The translations under genes were made by a program, and so were the position numbers. From contig NZ_JACHBR010000001.1 of the NCBI RefSeq assembly GCF_014200435.1, forward strand, positions 4,185,501 to 4,249,500: a DNA stretch of 64,000 nt, given 5' to 3'. The DNA is from Sphaerisporangium krabiense. GTDB lineage: Bacteria > Actinomycetota > Actinomycetes > Streptosporangiales > Streptosporangiaceae. The notes beneath the pieces were generated by a model. That model did no database searches, was not told the origin of the DNA, and saw nothing but the letters and a program-made list of their open reading frames with translations. Below, one piece after another: positions 51,427 to 60,476 of the stretch. Each line of letters begins with the position of its first letter. Position 1 is the first letter of the stretch.

Positions 51427-51880
51427 ACACACCGAACTGCTGGCGACGAGGCCGAGCGGCGGCGCCCCCATGTATCCGGCCGTGGGCGAGGAGGTCGGAG
51501 AGTTCTCGACGGCCACCGTGGAGGGCCGGCGTTTGAGCCGGGCGGACCTGGACGACGAGACGCTGGTGGGATTCTTCTCACCCGAGTGTCAGCCTTGTAA
51601 AGAGAAGCTGCCCGGCTTCGTGGAGTTCGCGCGATCCCTGTCCGGTGGGCGCGAGCGGGTCCTGGCCGTCATCGTCAGCGCGGGGGACGACCCTGGCCCG
51701 TTTCTCGCCGCACTCTCGCCGGTCGCGCGGGTGGTGGTGGAGGAACCTGGCGGTGCGTTGAGCGGCGCGTTCATGGTCGGCGCGTATCCCGCCCTTTTGC
51801 GCGTGACCAAGGATGGCGGAGGACGACTCATCGTCACCTCCAACCGTGTGGCGCTGGATGAGCCCGTCGCGGCGAAATGA
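51335..51880 (+). CDS. TlpA/MauD-like membrane-anchored thiol oxidoreductase
   Basis: 181 residues from ATG 51335, with TAGGAGAAACCG upstream. One N-terminal membrane helix (FLIAAVACIGLLCLLDLIL) anchors a thioredoxin-like domain on the outer face. The active site is C85-Q-P-C88 in FFSPECQPCKEKLPGF, with VGAYPALLRV providing the cis-Pro region. MauD/TlpA proteins pair with MauE to form or proofread disulfides. Its place in this operon makes the ten-Cys peptide the obvious client. Stop and start of the next gene overlap as ATGA. Confidence 0.88.
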   Translation: MPFLIAAVACIGLLCLLDLILTLGVIKRLREHTELLATRPSGGAPMYPAVGEEVGEFSTATVEGRRLSRADLDDETLVGFFSPECQPCKEKLPGFVEFARSLSGGRERVLAVIVSAGDDPGPFLAALSPVARVVVEEPGGALSGAFMVGAYPALLRVTKDGGGRLIVTSNRVALDEPVAAK

Positions 51881-53760
51881 GCGGACCGGTCGCGGAACGG
51901 TCCGAGGAACGGACACGGACCGGAACGTTCGCACGTCGCGTCGGCATCGCCGGCCTGCTCGCTGTGCGGGCGGCTCCCGGCACGCTGGCGCTCTACGTGA
52001 TCGTCACGCTGGCCGGTGGCGCGTCTCCTGTGTTCGCCGCGTGGCTCACCAAACTGCTCATCGACCATCTCGCGGCGGGGGCGGGCCCGGGCACTCTGCT
52101 TCCTCTCGCGACCGGTCTGGGCGTCGTGGGCATGCTCACCGTGCTCGCGTTACAGATGACGCAGTACCTGCGGACGGAACTCGATCGCAGGGTCGGGCTG
52201 TACGCGCAGGACAGGCTCTTCGTCGCGGTAGAAGGGTTCGTGGGGCTCAGGAGGTTCGAGGACCCAGGGTTCCTGGATCGTCTGCGTCTCGCGCAGCAGG
52301 TTGGCGGGATCACGCCCAACCAGCTCATCGGCGGCGTCCTTGGTGTGGGCCGGGCCGCGATGACCGTCAGCGGCTTTCTTGGGTCGCTCGCGGTGCTGAG
52401 CCCGATCATGGCCGCGGTGGCCCTGGGGTCAGGTGTGCCCGTGATGCTGGCCGAGATCGCCCTGTCACGGCGACGTGCCCGGATGTTCTGGGAGATCGGC
52501 CACGCCGAACGCCGAGAGTTCTTCTACAGCGAACTGCTGTCCACTGTTGAGGCGGCCAAAGAGGTACGGCTCTTCGGCCTTAACGCGTTCCTCCGGGACC
52601 GGATGCTGAGGGAGCGGCGCGCCGCCAACTCCGCCAAACGGGTGGTGGACAGACGAGAGGTTCTGGTCCAGGCCGGTCTCGGACTGCTGGCCGCGGTGGT
52701 GCTGGCCGGTGGCGTGATCTGGGCAGTCGCCGTAGCACGGCGGAACGGTTTCTCGATCGGTGATGTCACGATGTTCGTGGCCGCCGTCGCCGCCGTTCAG
52801 AGCGGGCTGGGCTCTCTGGCCAGTGAGGTCGCGAACTCGCATCACGCTCTGCTGATGTTCGCTCATTACCTGGCGGTGACCACCGCAGGGCCGGATCTGC
52901 CCAGGGCCTCCGTCCCGAACCCGTTGCCGCCAATGCGGCGAGGCATCGAGCTGCGGGACGTCTGGTTCCGCTACTCACCGGAGCATCCGTGGGTTCTCCG
53001 CGGCGTCGACCTGTTCATCCCATGCGGCAGGTCACTGGCGCTGGTCGGATTGAACGGTGCCGGCAAGTCCACACTCGTGAAGCTGCTCTGCAGGTTCTAC
53101 GATCCCACGCGCGGATCGATCCTCTGGGACGGCGTCGACATTCGCACGGTCGATATCTCGCACCTGCGGCGCCGGATAGGCGCGGTCTTCCAGGACTACA
53201 TGCGATACGACATGACGGCGATGGAGAACATAGCTTTGGGAGACCTGGACGCCCTCGAGGACAGGGAGAGGATCGAGGGGGCCGCCCGCCGTGCGGGGAT
53301 CCATGGCGCGTTGACCAGGTTACCGCGAGGGTATGACACGCTGCTGTCCCGGATGTTCTTCACGAAATCCGACACAGACCACCCCGAGACCGGCGTCCTG
53401 TTGTCAGGCGGTCAGTGGCAGCGTCTCGCGCTGGCCCGCGCGTTCCTGCGCGACCGGCGTGATCTGATGATTCTCGACGAACCGTCCGCCGGGCTCGACG
53501 CCGAGGCAGAGGCCGAAATGCACAGCTCTCTCAGACAGTGCCGTGCAGGTCGGACGAGTCTGCTGATCTCACACCGGCTTGGCACCATACGGGACGCCGA
53601 TCTGATCGTGGTCCTGTCCGGCGGCCGGGTACTGGAACAAGGCGATCACGAGGCGCTGACGACCGCGGGGGGAGAATACGCCCGGCTGTTCAAACTCCAG
53701 GCGTCCGGATATGTGTCCGAGACGCTCGGCGTACCCGTGCCCATGGAGCCTGCGGAATGA
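51877..53760 (+). CDS. ABC transporter, fused membrane and ATPase domains (peptide exporter)
   Basis: 627 residues from ATG 51877, overlapping the previous stop as ATGA. Six hydrophobic helices in residues 1-330 and an ATPase domain with Walker A GLNGAGKST, signature LSGGQWQR, Walker B LMILDEPSAGLD and the His switch of LISHRLGTI. There is no N-terminal C39 peptidase domain, so leader cleavage must be done by another protein, probably the S26 peptidase downstream. I infer export of the ten-Cys peptide. It likely works as a homodimer. Confidence 0.92.
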   Translation: MSGPVAERSEERTRTGTFARRVGIAGLLAVRAAPGTLALYVIVTLAGGASPVFAAWLTKLLIDHLAAGAGPGTLLPLATGLGVVGMLTVLALQMTQYLRTELDRRVGLYAQDRLFVAVEGFVGLRRFEDPGFLDRLRLAQQVGGITPNQLIGGVLGVGRAAMTVSGFLGSLAVLSPIMAAVALGSGVPVMLAEIALSRRRARMFWEIGHAERREFFYSELLSTVEAAKEVRLFGLNAFLRDRMLRERRAANSAKRVVDRREVLVQAGLGLLAAVVLAGGVIWAVAVARRNGFSIGDVTMFVAAVAAVQSGLGSLASEVANSHHALLMFAHYLAVTTAGPDLPRASVPNPLPPMRRGIELRDVWFRYSPEHPWVLRGVDLFIPCGRSLALVGLNGAGKSTLVKLLCRFYDPTRGSILWDGVDIRTVDISHLRRRIGAVFQDYMRYDMTAMENIALGDLDALEDRERIEGAARRAGIHGALTRLPRGYDTLLSRMFFTKSDTDHPETGVLLSGGQWQRLALARAFLRDRRDLMILDEPSAGLDAEAEAEMHSSLRQCRAGRTSLLISHRLGTIRDADLIVVLSGGRVLEQGDHEALTTAGGEYARLFKLQASGYVSETLGVPVPMEPAE

Positions 53761-54389
53761 CTCGTGAGGTCCTTGAGCCGCGGCTGGTCTTCGGTGACCG
53801 GCTTTCCCGGTCGTCCTGGCCGGTACGGACGGTTCTGCTGCTCACCGCCGTCCTCCTGTGGTTCGGTGCCGGCATGCTCTTTCGCGCGGGAACGGAATGG
53901 GGGGCCGTGGCCGCCGGTGTTCCGGCAACGGGGCTGAGCCTCTTCTTGCTCGTTTCGGGGCTGCTCGGCTGCAGGTTCGTCGTAGTGACGGTCCGCGGAG
54001 TCAGCATGGAGCCGGCCTACTCCGAGGGCGACAGAGTGCTCGTACGGCGTGGACTTCCGTCGCGGCGCGGGCAGGTGGTCGTGGTGCGTGCGCTCGTGCG
54101 CGGAGGTGATCGGAGGGCCACCCTGCCCGACGGCACGGTCGTGGACGGCCCGAGCTGGATGATCAAACGGGTGATCGCCGTCGCGGGGGATCCCGTTCCC
54201 CGGCAGGTGCCGGCACTGACCCGCGTCGCGGAGGACCATGTCCCCCAGGGCAGGCTGGTCCTGCTCGGAGACAACGCACGCTTCAGCTTCGACTCCCGGC
54301 AGGTGGGCTACTTCCCCACGGAATCCGTGCTGGGAACGGTCATCGGGTCCTCCTCGGCCAGATCACCCTCGGCCGGAGGCGGACGTTGA
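53757..54389 (+). CDS. S26 family signal peptidase
   Basis: 210 residues from ATG 53757, overlapping the ABC stop as ATGA. Two hydrophobic N-terminal helices, then the serine/lysine pair: S83 in VRGVSMEPAY and K137 in MIKRVIAVAGD, with LVLLGDNARFSFDSR closing the fold. Type I signal peptidases cut after A-x-A. The precursor at 50307 ends its leader in AEAAAAA before Cys27, a fitting substrate. It is last in the operon and, unlike housekeeping LepB, is locked to the exporter by gene overlap, so a dedicated role is likely. Confidence 0.9.
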   Translation: MTREVLEPRLVFGDRLSRSSWPVRTVLLLTAVLLWFGAGMLFRAGTEWGAVAAGVPATGLSLFLLVSGLLGCRFVVVTVRGVSMEPAYSEGDRVLVRRGLPSRRGQVVVVRALVRGGDRRATLPDGTVVDGPSWMIKRVIAVAGDPVPRQVPALTRVAEDHVPQGRLVLLGDNARFSFDSRQVGYFPTESVLGTVIGSSSARSPSAGGGR

Positions 54390-54505
54390 GTGACGCGTGC
54401 GATGCTGTCCACCTACTCGCGCCCGAGGTCGATCCCGTAGAGTTCTGCCGGCGTCCCCGCCGGCCCGCCGAGCGGCATTCTGTACGGACGGGATGAGGAG
54501 GAACC

Positions 54506-55585
54506 ATGAGCAAGCTCGAGGACACGATCGCCGCCGTACGTCCGCTCGACGAGGTCGCGATCGCCGAGGCGCGCGCCCGCCAGGACCGCATGACCAAGCC
54601 CCGCGGCTCGCTCGGGGTCCTTGAGGACGTCTCGGTGCGGCTGGCCGGGCTCGCGGGGGTCTGTCCTCCGGAGGTGCCCGAGCCCGCCGCGGTCGCCGTC
54701 TTCGCCTCCGACCACGGCGTGCACGCCCAAGGGGTGACGCCGTGGCCGCAGGAGGTCACCGCCCAGATGGTCCTCAACTTCCTGGCCGGCGGCGCGGTCG
54801 TGAACGTGTTCGCCGCGCAGGCCGGCGCGCGGGTCACCGTCGTGGACGTCGGAGTGGCCGCGAACCTGGAAACGGTGCCGGGGCTGCTGTCCCACAAGAT
54901 CGCCCCGGGCACCGCCGACATGACGGAGGGCCCGGCGATGACCCGCGACCAGGCCCGCCAGGCCCTGGAGACCGGCATCAAGGTCGCCGAGGGGCTCGCG
55001 CTGTCCGGCGTCCGCTGCCTGGCCGCCGGCGACATGGGCATCGCCAACACCACGGCCTCGGCCGCCCTGATCGCGGTCCTCACCGGACGCGACCCCCGCG
55101 AGGTCACCGGGCGGGGCACCGGCATCGACGACGCGACGCTGGCGCGCAAGGTGGACGTCATCGGCCGCGCGCTGGCCCTGCACCGGCCGGATCCCTCCGA
55201 CCCGCTCGGCGTGCTGGCCGCGGTGGGCGGGTTCGAGCACGGCGCGATCGCCGGGTTCATCCTCGGCGCGGCGGCGGCGCGCCTGCCGGTGGTGCTGGAC
55301 GGCGTGATCACCGGCGCCGCGGCGCTGGTCGCGGCGGCCTTCGCGCCGGACGCGCTCGCGGCGTGCTTCGCCGGTCACCGGTCCGTGGAGCCGGGCCACG
55401 ACGCCGCGCTGCGCCACCTCGGCCTGCGCCCGCTGATCGACCTGGATCTGCGGCTCGGCGAGGGCACCGGCGCCGTGCTGGCCCTGCCGATCCTGCAGAG
55501 CGCGGCCCGCGCGCTGCGCGACGTGGCCACCTTCGACTCGGCCGGCGTCACCGACAAGGACGAGGTCGCCACGCTCGACGCCTAG
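54506..55585 (+). CDS. cobT: nicotinate-nucleotide-dimethylbenzimidazole phosphoribosyltransferase
   Basis: 359 residues from ATG 54506 with GGAGGAACC upstream. Family motifs: TKPRGSLGVLE at the N terminus, FASDHGVHAQGVTPWP, AAGDMGIANTTASAAL and the catalytic Glu in RLGEGTGAVLA. It makes alpha-ribazole phosphate from DMB and nicotinate mononucleotide, the lower ligand of cobalamin. No cobalamin riboswitch is seen in the short upstream gap. It marks the return to ordinary chromosome after the peptide locus. Confidence 0.95.
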   Translation: MSKLEDTIAAVRPLDEVAIAEARARQDRMTKPRGSLGVLEDVSVRLAGLAGVCPPEVPEPAAVAVFASDHGVHAQGVTPWPQEVTAQMVLNFLAGGAVVNVFAAQAGARVTVVDVGVAANLETVPGLLSHKIAPGTADMTEGPAMTRDQARQALETGIKVAEGLALSGVRCLAAGDMGIANTTASAALIAVLTGRDPREVTGRGTGIDDATLARKVDVIGRALALHRPDPSDPLGVLAAVGGFEHGAIAGFILGAAAARLPVVLDGVITGAAALVAAAFAPDALAACFAGHRSVEPGHDAALRHLGLRPLIDLDLRLGEGTGAVLALPILQSAARALRDVATFDSAGVTDKDEVATLDA

Positions 55586-55711
55586 CCCCGCGCCTGGTCC
55601 CGCCGCGCGCGGGGCCGGGCCGGGCGCCCGCCGGCGACACGTCAGCGGGACGTCAGCGGCGTGTGGTGGACTGGGCATTCAGTCCGCTACGGAGGGATTC
55701 GGGGGAATCGC

Positions 55712-55750
55712 ATGCACACGCACCTGTATGGCCTGGTGATCTGGGCCTGA
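55712..55750 (+). CDS. 12-codon tiny ORF followed by a hairpin
   Basis: ATG 55712 to TGA 55750 encodes MHTHLYGLVIWA, with GGGGGAATCGC before the ATG. A hairpin with 9-bp stem (55762-55795) follows within 12 nt. The unit looks like an autonomous short transcript or a leader peptide, but no plus-strand gene lies downstream, so an attenuator role has no target here. Confidence 0.35.
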   Translation: MHTHLYGLVIWA

Positions 55751-55761
55751 CGGCGGAACTG

Positions 55762-55795
55762 GCCGGGCCGGGCTGTGGCAGAGCCTCGGCCCGGC
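55762..55795. terminator. hairpin terminator
   Basis: GCCGGGCCG at 55762-55770 pairs with CGGCCCGGC at 55787-55795; loop of 16 nt, followed by a short TTTCG. It can end the tiny-ORF transcript and the convergent kinase gene. Confidence 0.6.
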
Positions 55796-55870
55796 TTTCG
55801 TGTGCTCACGCCGGTGAAACGGACGCTCGTCACCAAAGCGGTCGCCGAGGCGCCCATCGTCCTGCCCGAT

Positions 55871-58099
55871 TCAGGAAGCGGACGGGGGGAACGGCGGCGC
55901 GAGGCTCCACACGCGGACCGTCTCGTCCCTGCTGCCGCTGACCACGACCGGAGCGCCGCCGACGCGGCCGGTCGTCACCGCCCACACGCAGTCGGTGTGG
56001 CCGGTGAACGCCTTGCCGACCGGCTTGCCCGAGCGCAGGTCCCACACCCGGACCGTGCTGTCGTCGCTGCCGGAGATCGCGAGCGGCACGTCGTCCACCT
56101 CGTCGAACGCCACCGCCCACACCGGGCCGTCATGTCCGCTGATCGTGTCGCCGACCTGCCGGTAGGCGGCGACGTCCCACACGCGCATGGTCTTGTCCAC
56201 GCCGCCGCTGACGGCGACGGGCCTGCCGTCCAGCCGGCCGAACGCCACCGCGCGGACCGACTCCTTGTGCCCGAGCAGCGAGCCGCCGAGCTGCACGCCC
56301 TTGGTCAGGTCCCACACCCGGACGGTCCTGTCGTCGCCGGCCGTGACGACCACCGGCCTGCCGTCCACCTCGCCGTAGGCGATGGACCAGATCGTGCCGG
56401 TATGGCCGCGCATGGCCGGGCGCACCTCCTTGCCCGTCGCCGGGTCCCACACCCGCAGGCTCAGGTCCACCCCGCCGCTGACCACGACGGGCGCGCCGCC
56501 CAGGTGTCCCACGGCCAGCGCCTTGACGTCCCCGGTGTGCCCGGTGAACGGCGAGCCGACCGCCTGCCGCGTGGCGATGTCCCACACCCGGACGGTGTCG
56601 TCGTCGCTGCCGGTGACCGCGACGGGCGCGCCGTCCAGCTCGGTGACGGCGACCGCGCGCACCCACCCGGTGTGCCGGGTGTAGGGCTTGCCGAGTTGCC
56701 TGCCGCCGGTGAGGTCGAAGACGCGCACGGTCTGGTCGTCGCCGCCGGAGACCGCGACGGGTGCGCCGCGCAGCAGGCCGACGGCGATCGAGCGGATGTC
56801 GTTGCCGTGGTCGGTGATCGGGTCGTAGAGGGCGGTGCCGAACGCGCGGACCGGCGCGGAGGCGGCCGGGGTGGGCGAGGCCGCGCGGGAGCGTGCCGGG
56901 GTGGAGCGTGCCGGGGTGACGGTGGACAGCGCGCCGGGGCCGCCCTGGCCGCCGTTGTCACGTTCCCGCAGGAGGGACGGCACGGTGACGGCCGCCGCCG
57001 CGATCGCGGCCACCCCGGCCCCCGCCGCCAGCAGCGCCCGGCGCGGCACCCCACGACGAACCTGCTCGACGGTCGCGGCCGGCACCTCGGACGGCGACGG
57101 GCCGGTCGGCACCCCGGGCCGCGCGGGGAGGGTCGGGATCCGGGGCCCAGGGCCGGTCGGGACCTCGGGCCCTGCGGGGCCGGACGGGACCCCTGGCCGT
57201 GCGGGGCCCGGGGCCGTGGGCCAGGGGACGCCGAGCGGCAAGGTGGGGACCGGACGGGCCGTGCCCGGCGGCGCCGGGGGCAGGTCCTCGCCGGTGAGGA
57301 CGCGCAGCAGTTCGGCCGTGCCGGGGCGCTCACCCGGGTTCTTGGCCAGGCACGCCGCCAGCACCGGCGCGAGACCCTCCGGCACGCCCGACAGATCGGG
57401 TTCGCGGTGCAGGATCGCGTTGACCACCGCCGGGACCGTCTCCCCGGGGAACGCCCGGTGCCCCGTCGCCGCGAACACCATCGTGCAGGCCCAGCTGAAG
57501 ACGTCCGCGCTCTGCCCGGCCGACGCCTCGTCGGTGAACTGCTCGGGCGCCATGTAGGGCGGGGTGCCGACCGAGCCCGTGCCGGTCAGCCGGGTGGCGT
57601 CCAGGGCACGGGAGATGCCGAAGTCGATCACCACAGGGCCCTCGGGGCCGAGGATGATGTTGCTCGGCTTGAAGTCGCGGTGCACGATGCCCGCCCGGTG
57701 GATCGCGGCGAGCGCGCTCATCGTGGCGACGGCCAGGCGCTGGAGGCCGCCGCCCGTCCGCGGCCCCGCGCTCCTGACCAGCTCCTCCAGCGAGGTGCCG
57801 GGCACGTACTCGCTGACGATGTAGGGCCGGTCGTCCTCGATGCCCATGTCGAGCACCTTCGCCGTGCAGAACGGGGCGACGCGCCGGGCGACGTCGACCT
57901 CGCGCATGAAGCGCCTGCGGGCGTCGGCGTCGTCGGACATCCAGGCGTGCAGCACCTTGACCGCGACGTCCTCGCCGGAGGGGGAGCGTCCGAGGTAGAC
58001 CACGCCCTGGCCGCCGCCCCCGAGCCTGCGGACGAGCCGGTAGCCGCCGACCTGGCCGGCCGCACCGGGACCGGGGGGCTGAGGAACGGACACCGCCAC
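55871..58099 (-). CDS. Ser/Thr protein kinase with C-terminal WD40 repeats
   Basis: 742 residues from GTG 58099. Kinase domain: GGGGQGVVY loop, VAVKVL (Lys), HRDFKPSNI (catalytic Asp), IDFGISRA and MAPEQF. A Pro-rich linker and one membrane helix (RALLAAGAGVAAIAAAAVTV) follow at about residues 350-380. The rest is a seven-bladed WD40 propeller, with repeated RVWDxxxG units such as TVRVWDLRSGKPVGKAFTGHTD. The propeller would lie outside the membrane and sense or bind ligands, controlling the cytoplasmic kinase. Such kinases are common in actinomycetes. Its targets are unknown. Confidence 0.93.
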   Translation of the reverse strand: MAVSVPQPPGPGAAGQVGGYRLVRRLGGGGQGVVYLGRSPSGEDVAVKVLHAWMSDDADARRRFMREVDVARRVAPFCTAKVLDMGIEDDRPYIVSEYVPGTSLEELVRSAGPRTGGGLQRLAVATMSALAAIHRAGIVHRDFKPSNIILGPEGPVVIDFGISRALDATRLTGTGSVGTPPYMAPEQFTDEASAGQSADVFSWACTMVFAATGHRAFPGETVPAVVNAILHREPDLSGVPEGLAPVLAACLAKNPGERPGTAELLRVLTGEDLPPAPPGTARPVPTLPLGVPWPTAPGPARPGVPSGPAGPEVPTGPGPRIPTLPARPGVPTGPSPSEVPAATVEQVRRGVPRRALLAAGAGVAAIAAAAVTVPSLLRERDNGGQGGPGALSTVTPARSTPARSRAASPTPAASAPVRAFGTALYDPITDHGNDIRSIAVGLLRGAPVAVSGGDDQTVRVFDLTGGRQLGKPYTRHTGWVRAVAVTELDGAPVAVTGSDDDTVRVWDIATRQAVGSPFTGHTGDVKALAVGHLGGAPVVVSGGVDLSLRVWDPATGKEVRPAMRGHTGTIWSIAYGEVDGRPVVVTAGDDRTVRVWDLTKGVQLGGSLLGHKESVRAVAFGRLDGRPVAVSGGVDKTMRVWDVAAYRQVGDTISGHDGPVWAVAFDEVDDVPLAISGSDDSTVRVWDLRSGKPVGKAFTGHTDCVWAVTTGRVGGAPVVVSGSRDETVRVWSLAPPFPPSAS

Positions 58100-58165
58100 C
58101 CCTTCGTGGCCCGATGAGAAACGGCGTGATCTCAGGTCATGATACGGCGTGCCGGCCGAGGCGCG

Positions 58166-59332
58166 TCACTGCCGGCGGAACGGGCCCTTGACCTCGTAGG
58201 TGATGCCGCCGCTGCCGGTGGACGAGCCGGACGTGCCGCGCTGGGAGGAGAAGTACAGGCGCGAGCCGTCGGGCGAGAACGCGGGGCCGGTGATCTCCGA
58301 GGAGGTCTGCCCGAGGATGCGCAGGAACGGGGCGACCACGCCGCTCGGCGTGATGATGTTGATCTCCATGTTCCCGCCGTCCTCGGCGACGAACAGGTCG
58401 CGGTTGGTGGGCGCGCCGGTGATGTTGTCCACGCCGGTCAGCGGCGCGGCGCCGCCGGTGACCAGCGAGTCGTCGTAGGCCAGGTCGAGCGCCGAGTTCA
58501 CCGTGTCGTACCCCCACACCCGGTTGTCGCCCTTGGTGGTGAAGTAGCAGACGCCGTGGTCGTACCAGCAGCCCTCGCCGCCGTCGAAGTGCTTGGCCGC
58601 GCCGACCTGCTTGCGCGTGGCGATCGGGAAGCCGTCGCGGTCGGGGATGTCCTGCCAGGTCACCGGGCCCGTCACCTGCCCGGACGGCGCGCAGAGCACC
58701 TGAAGCCGCCCGGTGCGCAGGTCGCCCCAGGTGTCGGGGATGAACCGGTAGAAACAGCCGTCGCTCTCGTCCTCGGTCAGGTAGACCACCTTCCTGACCG
58801 GGTCGCACGCGGCGGCCTCGTGCTTGAACCGCCCCATGCGCGTGCGCTCCTCGCCCGCGCGCCCGCCGCCGGGCCAGGTCTCGAAGACCCGGCCGAGCGC
58901 GATCTCCTCGCACGACAGCCAGGTGCCCCACGGGGTGGCGCCGCCCGCGCAGTTGAGGTTCGTCTCGGACAGGATGCGGTACGCGGAGGTGATGGCGCCG
59001 TCGGCGGCGAAGCGCACGGCCGAGGCGCCGCCCGTCAGCGGGATCTCGGAGTTGGACACGTAGATCCAGCCGGTGCCGTCGGCGAAGCAGGCGCCGCCGT
59101 CCGGGGCCCAGTGCCAGGTGTACCCGGCGACGCGCCGGCCGGAGCGGGCGATCACCCGGCTCGTGAACCCGGCGGGGAGCTGGATGCCGTTCGCGTCGGC
59201 GGCCAGTAGGTCCCCGTACGGGCTGGGCCCGGGCTGGGCGACGGCGCCGAACGCCTCTCCCCACAGCGCTCCGGAGAACGCCGCCCCTCCCGCTCCGACG
59301 ACTGCCGCGCGCAACACGGTCCGACGGTCCAT
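58166..59332 (-). CDS. Tat-exported PhoX/DUF839-like protein
   Basis: 388 residues from ATG 59332 with GGAGG upstream. A Tat signal MDRRTVLRAAVVGAGGAAF (twin Arg at 3-4) leads to a six-bladed propeller-like domain of the PhoX/DUF839 family. Motifs include YVSNSEIPLTGGASAVRF, LSCEE (metal-binding Glu pair), RMGRFKHEAAACDPVRKVVYLTEDE and VEDGG-type ends. PhoX members are calcium and iron phosphatases, but many DUF839 copies have no assayed activity. It is secreted in folded form. It ends 67 nt from the kinase start. Confidence 0.88.
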   Translation of the reverse strand: MDRRTVLRAAVVGAGGAAFSGALWGEAFGAVAQPGPSPYGDLLAADANGIQLPAGFTSRVIARSGRRVAGYTWHWAPDGGACFADGTGWIYVSNSEIPLTGGASAVRFAADGAITSAYRILSETNLNCAGGATPWGTWLSCEEIALGRVFETWPGGGRAGEERTRMGRFKHEAAACDPVRKVVYLTEDESDGCFYRFIPDTWGDLRTGRLQVLCAPSGQVTGPVTWQDIPDRDGFPIATRKQVGAAKHFDGGEGCWYDHGVCYFTTKGDNRVWGYDTVNSALDLAYDDSLVTGGAAPLTGVDNITGAPTNRDLFVAEDGGNMEINIITPSGVVAPFLRILGQTSSEITGPAFSPDGSRLYFSSQRGTSGSSTGSGGITYEVKGPFRRQ

Positions 59333-59602
59333 GGCTGCCTCCTGGTCCGGTTCAAGGTCATCCGCCGGAAACCTAGACCGCGCAAGCGTCGCCGGCCGCG
59401 CTCCAGAATGAACGTCGGGTGTCGCGCCGGCGTCCCCCTCGCGGACTTTCACCGGTCCGACGGCGCGGACGACCCGGACGGCGGCGAGACGGGTCCCTCT
59501 TCGCGCGTGTGGAGGCCGGCCGGGCCCCCGTGGATCCCGGCCGGCCTCTCGGCCCCCCGTCGCGTCCGCGCCGGGTGATCGCGGCGCCTCCGGCCCGGAG
59601 TC

Positions 59603-60382
59603 TCAGTCCGGGCGGTGGGCCAGGTCGGGGTCGTCGGCCAGGACGGCCTGGTGAAGGCGGGCGAGTTCGTGGCCGGGATCGATGCCGAGTTCCTCGCGCA
59701 GGAGCACGACGACGTTCCGGTACGTCTCCAGGGCCTCGGCGCGGCGGCCCGACCGGTACAGACTGAGCATGAGCTGCGCCCACAGGCGCTCGTGCAGAGG
59801 ATGCTCGGTCGTGGCGGCTTTCAGGCCCGCGACGATCCGGTCGTGCCGGCCGAGCCGCAGGTGGACGTCGAAGGAGCGTTCGAGCAGGCGCAGCCGCTCC
59901 TCCACGAGCTGGGGTATCTCGAGGCGGTGCAGCGGGCCGGACGGCACGTCGGCGAGCACGGGCCCCCGCCACAGCGCCAGCGCGTCCGACAGCAGCCGGG
60001 CCTCGCCCGCCAGGTCGTGCCGCTTGGCCGCCAGGGCCGCGGCGTGCGCGAGGTCGCGAAAGCGCGTCAGATCGAGGCTCTCCGGGGGGAGCTGGACGCT
60101 GTAGCCGTCGTCGTGGGTGTGGATGAGGCTCTGGCCGTCCTCGCCCACGGTGCGCCGCAGCCGGGCGATGTGCGTCTGCATCGCGTTGCGCGCCTCGCCG
60201 GGGGCGTGGCCGTCCCAGGTCCGCTGGATGAGCTGGTCCACGGACACGTACTGGCCGGCGCGGAGAAGAAGCGTCGCCAGGGCGATGCGCTGCTTGGCGG
60301 CGCGCACCGGGACCGGCTGGCCGTCGCGGGTGACCTCCAATGAGCCGAGAACGCCGAACCGCAACGCCGTCCGTGCTTTCAT
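59603..60382 (-). CDS. SARP-type transcriptional regulator (AfsR/SARP with BTAD)
   Basis: 259 residues from ATG 60382, with GGAG nine bases upstream. The N-terminal OmpR-like winged helix is seen as LRFGVLGSLEVTRDGQPVPV and RIALATLLLRAGQYVSVDQLIQRTWDG; the BTAD domain follows, with LHERLWAQLMLSLYRSGRRAEALETYRNVVVLLREELGIDPG. SARPs switch on secondary-metabolite clusters and are often encoded next to them; here it is isolated, some 38 kb from the first peptide locus. Target unknown. Confidence 0.92.
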   Translation of the reverse strand: MKARTALRFGVLGSLEVTRDGQPVPVRAAKQRIALATLLLRAGQYVSVDQLIQRTWDGHAPGEARNAMQTHIARLRRTVGEDGQSLIHTHDDGYSVQLPPESLDLTRFRDLAHAAALAAKRHDLAGEARLLSDALALWRGPVLADVPSGPLHRLEIPQLVEERLRLLERSFDVHLRLGRHDRIVAGLKAATTEHPLHERLWAQLMLSLYRSGRRAEALETYRNVVVLLREELGIDPGHELARLHQAVLADDPDLAHRPD

Positions 60383-60476
60383 GACGTCATTCTCCAGACG
60401 ATCCCGTCCGGCGTCGCCATACTTCCGGGCTCGTTGAAATGTCCGCCACGACACGTCCGGCGCGCGGCGCGGCCGG

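Noticed and set aside
54390..54505. Cobalamin riboswitch upstream of cobT
   Set aside because: The gap is only 116 nt and shows none of the conserved B12-box elements.
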